This document shows, one piece after another, positions 56,237 to 63,304 of a stretch of 64,000 nucleotides of DNA. The first letter of the stretch is position 1. Each line of letters begins with the position of its first letter. The stretch comes from Methylocapsa sp. S129 (GTDB taxonomy: Bacteria > Pseudomonadota > Alphaproteobacteria > Rhizobiales > Beijerinckiaceae), in the NCBI RefSeq assembly GCF_009765995.1, contig NZ_LMUI01000030.1, forward strand, positions 62,001 to 126,000. The letters are read 5' to 3'. Position numbers and translations under genes: made by a program. The notes under the pieces are model-generated. The model worked only from the letters and a program-made list of their open reading frames with translations. It made no database searches and had not been told where the DNA came from.

Positions 56237-56839
56237 TCATTTTGCGGAGGATGCGACGCTCGGAGCCCTGCCTGCTTCGGTCGCTTGTTTGACCTCATTG
56301 AGACGCCCGGTATGGACATCATAGACGTAACCATAGATCGGCACGCTCTTGGGCACGAGCGGATGTTCGCGTATCCGACGAACGTCCTGGGCGACGCTCG
56401 CCTCCTGGTTCTTGATCGTGTGCCATTTGATGAAATGGCCGGCGGCATGACCGCCGTGATGATGCGGGTTCGACCATGTCTTGCCGTCGAACGACGCCGT
56501 GCCCAAATCGTCGTCGAGCAAGTCAGCGATCACTTCGTCGGCAAATAGCTCCATGCCGCAATTGGTGTGGTGGATGACGAACCATTCCCGCGTGCCGAGC
56601 AGCTTGTGCGAAATCACCAGGGAGCGAATGGCGTCGTCGGTGGCGCGTCCGCCGGCGTTGCGAATGACATGGGCGTCGCCTTCGGAGAGGCCCGCGTATT
56701 TCGCCGGATCGAGTCGTGCATCCATGCAGGTCAGAATGGCGAATTGCCGTGCGGGAGGCAGAGCAAGCTCAGCCTTGGCGCCGAACGAGCCGACATAAGA
56801 CCGATTGGCGGCAACGACTTCGTCGACGATCTTTGACAT
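56237..56839 (-). CDS. Beta-class carbonic-anhydrase-like protein
   Basis: 200 residues; ATG 56839 follows GGAGGAGAAG. Zinc ligands are visible: C38 (with D40 and R42 in TCMDAR) and H91, C94 (HHTNCGM), the full beta-CA set. Short beta-CAs of this size (class D) include true carbonic anhydrases and the related carbonyl sulfide and carbon disulfide hydrolases. Residues about 117-140 ([20 protein letters not shown]) contain an unusual His-rich loop. It is divergent from sfnB, inside a gene set for organic sulfur, so hydrolysis of COS or CS2 is a real alternative to CO2 hydration. Sequence alone cannot settle this. Confidence 0.85.
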   Translation of the reverse strand: MSKIVDEVVAANRSYVGSFGAKAELALPPARQFAILTCMDARLDPAKYAGLSEGDAHVIRNAGGRATDDAIRSLVISHKLLGTREWFVIHHTNCGMELFADEVIADLLDDDLGTASFDGKTWSNPHHHGGHAAGHFIKWHTIKNQEASVAQDVRRIREHPLVPKSVPIYGYVYDVHTGRLNEVKQATEAGRAPSVASSAK

Positions 56840-56919
56840 TTTGCTTCTCCTCCGCGCGCGTTTTCGCGAATTTACGATTGGAGGAAATCACGCTCAATGC
56901 TATCAGTCAACTAATTTGA

Positions 56920-56947
56920 TAGACAATATGTTCTTAGTCGCTATGAT
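56920..56947 (+). promoter_or_regulatory. Putative sfnB promoter with shared TAGACAATAT element
   Basis: TAGACA (56920-56925), 16 bases, TATGAT (56942-56947) is a good sigma-70-like pair about 60 bases before the sfnB start. TAGACAATAT is identical to the element before livK at 46145, and the following bases (RTTYTT pattern) also agree. Confidence 0.5.
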
Positions 56948-57005
56948 CGCCTCGGTAAAAGCGCGCGCTCGCTTCAACCGCCAGCCGTCCTCACGGAGCC
57001 CAATC

Positions 57006-58247
57006 ATGACCGTTGCTGTTCGAGAACCGAAAATCTCCGCCCGCTCGCCGGTCTTCGATCTCAATCCGGAAGCGCATGTGATCCGGTCGGACGCCGAAGC
57101 CATTGAGACGGCAAAAATCCTAGCGGCGGAATTCGCCGCCGAGGCCGCCAAACGCGACCGTGAGCGCATTTTGCCAGCGGCCGAACTAGACCGGTTTTCC
57201 AAGAGCGGGCTGTGGGGCGTCACCGTGCCTAAAGCCTATGGCGGCGCAGGCGTCTCGTTCGCCACGCTTGCCGAAGTCATCAAGTTGATATCGGCCGCCG
57301 ATCCTTCGATCGGCCAAATCCCACAAAACCATCTCGCGGCGCTTGACGCGATCCGCGTCACCGCGTCCGAGGAGCAAAAGAAACTGTGGTTCGGCCGTGT
57401 GCTGCGCGGCTTTCGCCTCGGCAATGCTTTCTCCGAGGCCAAGAGCAAACATGTCGGCGCCTTTGAGACGACGCTGACGCCCGACGGCGACGCGTATATC
57501 GTCAAGGGCGAGAAGTTTTACGCCACGGGCGCGCTCTTCGCCCATTTCATCCATATCGGCGCCATCGCGCCAGACGGAAAAGTGCGGCTGGCGATTGTTC
57601 CGCGCGACGCTCCGGGCCTCACCATCATCGACAATTGGTCGAGCTTCGGCCAGCGCACGACAGCCAGCGGCAATGTCCTGATCGACAACGTGCGGGTGGG
57701 ACCGGAGGGCGTCATCCCGGCCTATTTCGGCGGCGAGAAGCCGTCGTCCAACGGCGCAGTGTCGCAGATCATCCAGGCCGCGGTCGACGCAGGCATCGCG
57801 CGCAGCGCCATCGACGACACGATCGCCTTCGTCCGCCAATTCACCCGCCCCTGGATCGACAGCGGCCAGGAGCGCGGTTCGGAAGACGTGTTCACGATCT
57901 CCCAGATCGGCGATCTGAAAATCAAATTGCACGCCGCCGAAGCCTTGCTTGAAAAGGCGGGGCTGGCTATCGACGGCATCGTCGAAAATCCGACGGAGGA
58001 AAGCGTGGGCGCGGCGACAGTGGCCGTCGCCCAGGCCAAAATCCTGACGACCGAGATCGCCATCCTTGCCGCCAACAAGCTGCATGAACTGGCTGGAACG
58101 CGCTCCACGCTGGCCGACTTCAATCTCGATCGCCACTGGCGCAACGCGCGCACGCATACGCTGCATGATCCCGTGCGCTGGAAATATTTTCACGTCGGCA
58201 ACCACGCGCTCAACGGAATCAACCCGCCGCGTCACGCCTGGAGTTGA
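57006..58247 (+). CDS. sfnB: SfnB-family acyl-CoA-dehydrogenase-like sulfur acquisition enzyme, copy 1
   Basis: 413 residues from ATG 57006 (GGAG 9 bases upstream); the frame is open to 56805 but runs through the promoter. The fold is acyl-CoA dehydrogenase/DszC-like: LWGVTVPKAYGGAGVSFATL, SIGQIPQNHLAALDAIRV, a flavin region (GEKFYATGALFAHFIHIGAI) and a C-terminal WRNARTHTLHDPVRWKYFHV. The last motif, with His-Asp, is typical of SfnB and DszC flavin monooxygenases. In pseudomonads SfnB is needed for sulfone (DMSO2) use as sulfur source. It is first in a plus-strand unit of sfnB-sfnB2-monooxygenase. Confidence 0.88.
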   Translation: MTVAVREPKISARSPVFDLNPEAHVIRSDAEAIETAKILAAEFAAEAAKRDRERILPAAELDRFSKSGLWGVTVPKAYGGAGVSFATLAEVIKLISAADPSIGQIPQNHLAALDAIRVTASEEQKKLWFGRVLRGFRLGNAFSEAKSKHVGAFETTLTPDGDAYIVKGEKFYATGALFAHFIHIGAIAPDGKVRLAIVPRDAPGLTIIDNWSSFGQRTTASGNVLIDNVRVGPEGVIPAYFGGEKPSSNGAVSQIIQAAVDAGIARSAIDDTIAFVRQFTRPWIDSGQERGSEDVFTISQIGDLKIKLHAAEALLEKAGLAIDGIVENPTEESVGAATVAVAQAKILTTEIAILAANKLHELAGTRSTLADFNLDRHWRNARTHTLHDPVRWKYFHVGNHALNGINPPRHAWS

Positions 58248-58280
58248 GCGGAAGAACCGCCCTGGACAGCCCTATATTGG

Positions 58281-59540
58281 ATGAATCGAATGTCAGCGAA
58301 TGTAGTCAAGATTCAACAAACGCCCGCCATCGAATTTCACTCGCCGACGATGCGTCGCCGTCCCGCCCGCGTGATACGAGACGACGCGGAAGCCATAGCG
58401 GCCGCCCGCCGAATCGCCACGACCATCGCCAAGGAGGCCGTCTCGCGCGATCGCGAGCGGCGGCTGCCCTATGAAGAACTCGATCTGCTGTCCGACGCGG
58501 GCGTCCTCGCGATAACCGTGCCGAAGGCTTATGGCGGCGCGGAGGTGAGCGCCAGAACGTTGGCTGAGGTCATCGCGATCCTTTCCGAAGCTGACGGCTC
58601 GATCGGACAAATCCCGCAGAATCACTTCTTCATGCTGGAGGCGCTGCGCCTGCAGGGCTCCGAGGAACAGAAGCGCTTTTTCTACGGCCGCATTCTCGCA
58701 GGCGAGCGCATCGGCAACGCGCTGTCGGAGATCGGCACGAAGACCGCGCAAGATCACAAGACGCGCATTAGCCGCGACGGGCCGGTCTATCGCCTCAACG
58801 GCCGGAAATTCTATTCGACCGGCGTGCTGTTTGCTCATTGGGTCGCGGTGGTCGCCAATGACGACGACAACAATTCGACGATCGCCTTTATTCCCAAGGA
58901 GACCCCGGGGATCGCCATCATCGACGATTGGTCGGGGTTCGGCCAGCGCGTCACAGGGTCAGGCACGACCATTCTCGACAATGTCGAAGTGCATCCGTTC
59001 TCGATCCTGTCGCTGCGCGCGGTGTTCGAAAGACCGACCTCGATGGGGCCAGTGGCGCAGATCATGCACGCGGCCGTCGAGGCCGGCATCGCGCGCGCGG
59101 CCCTCGCCGAGACCATCGCCTTCGTGAAAAATCGTTCGCGGCCCTGGAAGGATTCCGGCGTCGACCACGCTCACGAAGACCCCTATACGATCGCCCAGAT
59201 CGGTGAATCGAAACTCCGCGTTTCGGCGTCCGACGCGCTGCTCGAGCGTGCGGGACGATTCGTCGATGTCGCCGTCGACGATCCGACGACCGAAACGGTC
59301 GCCGCCGCCTCCGTCGCCGTCGCCGAGGCGAAAGCGGCCTCGACCGAAGCCTCGCTCCATGTCGCCAGCAAACTGATCGAGCTCGCGGGCTCGCGCGCAA
59401 CCCTCGCCGAATATGGCCTCGATCGCTATTGGCGCAATGCGCGCACCCATACGGTGCATGATCCCGTGCGCTGGAAATATCGCGCCATCGGCGATTATTG
59501 GCTGAACGGAATCAATCCGCCGCGCCATGGAGCGATCTGA
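58281..59540 (+). CDS. sfnB: SfnB-family acyl-CoA-dehydrogenase-like sulfur acquisition enzyme, copy 2
   Basis: 419 residues, starting 33 bases after copy 1; ATG 58290 is an alternative. It keeps the same layout: LAITVPKAYGGAEVSARTLA, SIGQIPQNHFFMLEAL, GRKFYSTGVLFAHWVAVVAN and WRNARTHTVHDPVRWKYRAI. The two copies are similar along their whole length but clearly diverged, so this is an old tandem duplication with probable substrate split rather than a recent repeat. It is followed by the remnant minigene and the DmoA-like gene. Confidence 0.88.
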   Translation: MNRMSANVVKIQQTPAIEFHSPTMRRRPARVIRDDAEAIAAARRIATTIAKEAVSRDRERRLPYEELDLLSDAGVLAITVPKAYGGAEVSARTLAEVIAILSEADGSIGQIPQNHFFMLEALRLQGSEEQKRFFYGRILAGERIGNALSEIGTKTAQDHKTRISRDGPVYRLNGRKFYSTGVLFAHWVAVVANDDDNNSTIAFIPKETPGIAIIDDWSGFGQRVTGSGTTILDNVEVHPFSILSLRAVFERPTSMGPVAQIMHAAVEAGIARAALAETIAFVKNRSRPWKDSGVDHAHEDPYTIAQIGESKLRVSASDALLERAGRFVDVAVDDPTTETVAAASVAVAEAKAASTEASLHVASKLIELAGSRATLAEYGLDRYWRNARTHTVHDPVRWKYRAIGDYWLNGINPPRHGAI

Positions 59541-59545
59541 ACGCC

Positions 59546-59596
59546 ATGACGCGCGATATCCCTCTCCACGCCTTCGACATGAACGGCGCGAAATAG
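59546..59596 (+). pseudogene. 16-codon copy of the monooxygenase N-terminus (duplication scar or leader)
   Basis: ATG 59546 to TAG 59594-59596 encodes MTRDIPLHAFDMNGAK. The next gene starts MAKEIRLNAFEMNCVA: nine of the first thirteen residues are the same and most differences are conservative (R/K, D/E). The DNA also agrees (GCCTTCGA-ATGAA in both). It therefore looks like the surviving start of a lost tandem DmoA-type gene, or a coupled leader peptide, since it ends 4 bases before the true start. Confidence 0.6.
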
Positions 59597-59600
59597 CGCC

Positions 59601-60959
59601 ATGGCGAAAGAAATTCGTCTCAACGCCTTCGAAATGAATTGCGTCGCCCATCAGTCGCCCGGTCTGTGGCGACATCCACGTGACCGGTCGCGCGACTACA
59701 AGCGTCTCGACTATTGGATCGAGCTGGCGCAGATTCTCGAGCGGGGCCTGTTCGACGGGCTGTTTCTTGCCGACGTGCTCGGCGTCTATGACGTGTTCGG
59801 CGGCGACGAACGGGCGGCGCTTGCGCATGGGGCGCAGACGCCCGTCAACGATCCGCTACTGCTGGTGCCGGCGATGGCCGCGGCGACAAGAAACCTCGGC
59901 TTCGGCGTGACGGTGAACCTCTCTTACGAGCCTCCCTACGGCTTCGCCCGGCGCATGTCGACGCTCGATCATCTGACCGAGGGTCGCATCGGTTGGAACA
60001 TCGTCACCGGTTATCTCGACAGCGCCGCCAAGGGCGCTGGAAAGGAGCGACAGACCGATCACGACGACCGCTACGCCATCGCCGAGGAATATATGGAGGT
60101 CGTCTACAAGTTGTGGGAAGGCAGTTGGGACGATTCGGCGGTGAAGGCCGATGGCGGGAGCGGGATTTTTGCCGATCCCGACCGGGTCCGGAAGGTGAAG
60201 CACCAGGGCGCGCATTTCCGGGTCGACGCGGTGCATCTGAGCGAGCCCTCGCCGCAACGCACGCCGGTGCTCTATCAGGCCGGCTCCTCGCCGGCCGGCC
60301 GAACATTCGCCGGCCGCCACGCCGAATGCGTATTCATTTCGGGTCCGTCAAAGGCCGTGATCGCGCCGCGCGTCGCCGCCATTCGCGAGGGCGTAGCCAA
60401 AGCCGGTCGCGATCCGGCAAGCATCCTGATATTCGCGCTTCTCACCGTGATCGTCGCGCCGACGGATGCTGAAGCGCAAGCAAAGATCGTGGACTATCGC
60501 CGTTACGCCGATCTCGAAGGCGCGCTGACGCTGATGTCGGGATGGACCGGGATCGATTTCTCCAAACTCGATCCCGATCAGATCGTGCAGCATGTCGAGA
60601 ATCAGGCGGGTCGCACGGCGCTTGAAAATATCACGCGCGCCGATCCGCATCGAAGCTGGACGGTGCGGCAGGTCGCCGAACATGTCTCGATCGGCGGCAT
60701 AGGACCGGTCATCGTCGGCTCGCCGTCAACCGTCGCCGACGAACTGGAAGCGTGGGTCGACGAGACGGATGTCGACGGGTTCAACCTTGCCTTCGCGGTC
60801 CGGCCTGAGACTTTCGAAGATGTATCGAACCTGCTCGTGCCCGAACTGCAGCGTCGGGGTCGCTATAAGAAAGCTTATCGGCCGGGAACTCTCAGGGAAA
60901 AGCTCTTCAACGGACCGGCGCGTCTTCAGCAACCCCATTTCGCGGCGCGGTTCCGGTAG
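59601..60959 (+). CDS. FMN-dependent monooxygenase, NtaA/DmoA-like
   Basis: 452 residues. The opening LNAFEMNCVAHQSPGLWRHP, then YWIELAQILERGLFDGLFLA, NDPLLLVPAMAAATRNLGFG and LTEGRIGWNIVTGYLDSAAK, is close to DmoA, the dimethyl-sulfide monooxygenase that makes methanethiol and formaldehyde with FMNH2. PSPQRTPVLYQAGSSPAGRTFAGRHA carries the phosphate-binding region. No ribosome site precedes the ATG; a small stem (GGCGC-N6-GCGCC, 59585-59600) abuts it, so translation may be coupled to the minigene. Formaldehyde release would fit the gfa gene elsewhere in the window. DmoA activity itself is inferred. Confidence 0.88.
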   Translation: MAKEIRLNAFEMNCVAHQSPGLWRHPRDRSRDYKRLDYWIELAQILERGLFDGLFLADVLGVYDVFGGDERAALAHGAQTPVNDPLLLVPAMAAATRNLGFGVTVNLSYEPPYGFARRMSTLDHLTEGRIGWNIVTGYLDSAAKGAGKERQTDHDDRYAIAEEYMEVVYKLWEGSWDDSAVKADGGSGIFADPDRVRKVKHQGAHFRVDAVHLSEPSPQRTPVLYQAGSSPAGRTFAGRHAECVFISGPSKAVIAPRVAAIREGVAKAGRDPASILIFALLTVIVAPTDAEAQAKIVDYRRYADLEGALTLMSGWTGIDFSKLDPDQIVQHVENQAGRTALENITRADPHRSWTVRQVAEHVSIGGIGPVIVGSPSTVADELEAWVDETDVDGFNLAFAVRPETFEDVSNLLVPELQRRGRYKKAYRPGTLREKLFNGPARLQQPHFAARFR

Positions 60960-60975
60960 CGCGGAGGCGAGGCGT

Positions 60976-61320
60976 TCACTTATCGTGCGGCGCAGGCGAT
61001 CCGGGGCGCGCCGCAACGAGCGGATGGTCGCGCGCGCTGATATGGCGCGCGTCGGCGCCGCCGGGCGAGCCCCAGCCGGTGATCGCGGGGCCGAAGAATT
61101 CGGCATTGGCGCTTCCGAAGGCGCGCTCGCTCGCCGGCAGGTCTTCTTCGGCATAGATCGCCTCGACCGGACAGACGGAGAGGCAGAGGCCGCAGTCGAT
61201 GCATTCGTCCGGCTGGATATACATCATCCGGCCGCCCTCATAGATGCACTCGACCGGGCAGACGTCCTGGCAGGCGCCGTCCTTGACGTCGATGCAGGTC
61301 GAGGCGATCACGTAGGTCAT
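60976..61320 (-). CDS. fdxA: Seven-iron type ferredoxin (FdxA-like)
   Basis: 114 residues from ATG 61320. Cysteines are spaced C9-x7-C17-x3-C21-x3-C25 and C40-x2-C43-x2-C46-x3-C50. The second Cys of the first CxxC is Val (CIDV), so the N-terminal cluster should be [3Fe-4S] and the other [4Fe-4S], as in FdxA. The tail after residue 60 is longer than in Azotobacter FdxA in an unrelated way. It is last in a minus-strand operon with an enoyl-CoA hydratase, CoA-transferase and FAD oxidoreductase, and may be the electron carrier of the latter or of the monooxygenases. Confidence 0.88.
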   Translation of the reverse strand: MTYVIASTCIDVKDGACQDVCPVECIYEGGRMMYIQPDECIDCGLCLSVCPVEAIYAEEDLPASERAFGSANAEFFGPAITGWGSPGGADARHISARDHPLVAARPGSPAPHDK

Positions 61321-61328
61321 GGCGAACC

Positions 61329-62105
61329 CTAGCGCCCGCGCCATTGCGGCGCGCGCTTTTCCTGGAAGGCGCGCACGCCCTCGTCCTGATCAGACGATTT
61401 GAGCGCCTCGACAAGGGCCGGCAGGCGCAGCATCTGCGCTTGCGCGGCTGACAGGCCCTCGCCGGCCCGCGTCATCTGCTTGATCGCGCGCACCGACAAT
61501 GGCGCGCAGGCGAGAATGTCTGCGACCCAGCGCGCAACCGCATCGTCGAGCGTTTGCAGCGGAGCCACTTCATTGACGAGGCCAAGACGCAGCGCTTCGA
61601 CGGCGTTGATGCGCCGTCCGGTGAGCAGCATCCCCATCGCGTGGACATGCGGAATGCGGCGCGCGAGCAGCGCAATGCCGCCGTCAAGCGCGAGCCGTCC
61701 GACGCGCGGCTCGGGCAGACCAAAGGTCGCATTGTCGGAAGCCACCACAATATCGCAACCCAGCACCATCTCCATGCCGCCGCCGAGCGCATGACCGTTG
61801 ACGCGCGCAATGACGGGAACATCGAGCGTCTCACGCAGCGCAATGCCGCCAAAGCCGCCGGGGCGCGGGGCCGCCCAATATTCGAGCCCGCTGGAGCCAG
61901 AGCCCCCCTTCATATCGGCGCCGGTGCAGAACGCCCGCTCGCCGGCGCCGGTCAGCACGACGACGCGGATGTCGCGGTCCTGCTCGATCGCGCCCCAGAT
62001 ACGGATCAATTCGGCTTCGGTCGCCTGATCGACCGCGTTGAGGCGATCGGGCCGATTGAGCGTGACGCGCGCGATATGGTCCTGAACTGTGAATTCGACG
62101 CTCAT
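61329..62105 (-). CDS. Enoyl-CoA hydratase/isomerase (CaiD-like)
   Basis: 258 residues, normal crotonase length. Oxyanion-hole segments are GERAFCTGADMKGG and NGHALGGGMEMVLGCDIVVA; the catalytic Glu region is FGLPEPRVGRLALDGGIALL, in which the PEP pattern resembles carnitinyl-CoA dehydratase CaiD. The start overlaps the CoA-transferase stop (ATGA). Together they suggest activation of an acid to its CoA ester and addition or removal of water, or elimination of a sulfur or nitrogen leaving group. Confidence 0.87.
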   Translation of the reverse strand: MSVEFTVQDHIARVTLNRPDRLNAVDQATEAELIRIWGAIEQDRDIRVVVLTGAGERAFCTGADMKGGSGSSGLEYWAAPRPGGFGGIALRETLDVPVIARVNGHALGGGMEMVLGCDIVVASDNATFGLPEPRVGRLALDGGIALLARRIPHVHAMGMLLTGRRINAVEALRLGLVNEVAPLQTLDDAVARWVADILACAPLSVRAIKQMTRAGEGLSAAQAQMLRLPALVEALKSSDQDEGVRAFQEKRAPQWRGR

Positions 62106-63292
62106 GCGACGACGCCCGCGGTTCTGAGCGCCGCGATGCGCTCGGCGGGATAGCCCGCCTCAGTGAGGATCGCCTCGCCATCGGCGCCGAGCTTGGGCGG
62201 CGGGCGTCGGATCTGGAAGGCGCTCGCCTCCATGCTGAGCGGCGTGCCGATCAGCGGCATCGATTTGGCGCCGCCATTGAGCGTCACGACGGTTCCGTTC
62301 GTCTTGGTCTGCTCATGTCCAAGCGCCTCAGCCAGCGTCAGGACTGGCGCGCACAGCAAATCCTGCTCGTCGAGCCGCGCCAGCCAATGCTGCGTGGTGT
62401 TCGATGCGAACCGTTCGCGAAACATCGCCTGGAGTTCGGGTTTGTGGTCGACCTGGTCTTGGAAGGTCGCATAGCGCGCGTCAGCGGAAAGATCGGGCAG
62501 ATCAAGCGCCTTGCAAATATCCTGCAAGGGATTGGTCTTGAACGCGCCGACCAGCACGATCGCGCCGTCGGTCGTCTCGAAACCGCCGGTCAGGGGATAG
62601 GAGCCCCAACTGAAATGCTGTCCGCGCTGCAGCCACATCGCCGCTTCCTGCATCTGCATGGCGAGCATCGATTCGAACAGCGAGACGGCGACCTGCTGAC
62701 CGCGGCCGGTCTTGGCGCGCTGCAGCAGCGCGAGAAGGATCGCCTGCACGAGATGCATGCCGGCGGTATAGTCGCAGAGCGAAGTGGCGTAGACGGTGAG
62801 CGGCTCCCCATCGTTGCATTTGCGCCGCATCACGCCCGAAAGGGCTTGAGCAAGAATGTCCTGGCCGCCCTTGTAAGCGAGCGGCCCGCTCTGCCCGAAG
62901 CCGGAGCCGAAGGCGCAGATGATCCGGGGGTTGATCTTGGCGAGTTCTTCATAGCCGAAGCCCATCCGCTCCATCACGCCGGCGCGGAAATTGTTGACGA
63001 CGATGTCGGCGTCGCGCACGAGATCATAGATGATCGCTTTGCCGTCGGGTTTGCGCAGATCGAGCGCGATCGAGCGCTTGTTGCGGTTGAGGCTGCGGAA
63101 AACCGGGTTGTCGAAGCCGTCGGGATCATTGGGCAGAGACGAGCGCGACAGATCGCCCGCGCCCGGCCGTTCGATCTTGACGACATCCGCGCCGTAGTCG
63201 GCGAGCACCTGCGTCGCGCTCGGGCCCAGCATCACCTGGGTGAAATCGATGACGCGAACGCCCGATAGCGGCTGCGCGGAAGAATCTTGCAT
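62102..63292 (-). CDS. Family III CoA-transferase (CaiB/BaiF)
   Basis: 396 residues from ATG 63292 (AAGGGA 7 bases upstream). Family hallmarks are GVRVIDFTQVMLGPSATQVL, ADYGADVVKIERPGAGD, NRNKRSIALDLRKPDGKAII, VVNNFRAGVMERMGFGYEEL, and the catalytic Asp in YKGGQDILAQALSGVM. It moves CoA between carboxylic acids. Relatives act on carnitine, oxalate and, in the fused DddD form, on DMSP. Its partner hydratase and ferredoxin follow directly; its acid substrate is unknown. Confidence 0.9.
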   Translation of the reverse strand: MQDSSAQPLSGVRVIDFTQVMLGPSATQVLADYGADVVKIERPGAGDLSRSSLPNDPDGFDNPVFRSLNRNKRSIALDLRKPDGKAIIYDLVRDADIVVNNFRAGVMERMGFGYEELAKINPRIICAFGSGFGQSGPLAYKGGQDILAQALSGVMRRKCNDGEPLTVYATSLCDYTAGMHLVQAILLALLQRAKTGRGQQVAVSLFESMLAMQMQEAAMWLQRGQHFSWGSYPLTGGFETTDGAIVLVGAFKTNPLQDICKALDLPDLSADARYATFQDQVDHKPELQAMFRERFASNTTQHWLARLDEQDLLCAPVLTLAEALGHEQTKTNGTVVTLNGGAKSMPLIGTPLSMEASAFQIRRPPPKLGADGEAILTEAGYPAERIAALRTAGVVA

Positions 63293-63304
63293 GAACAAAT
63301 CCCT

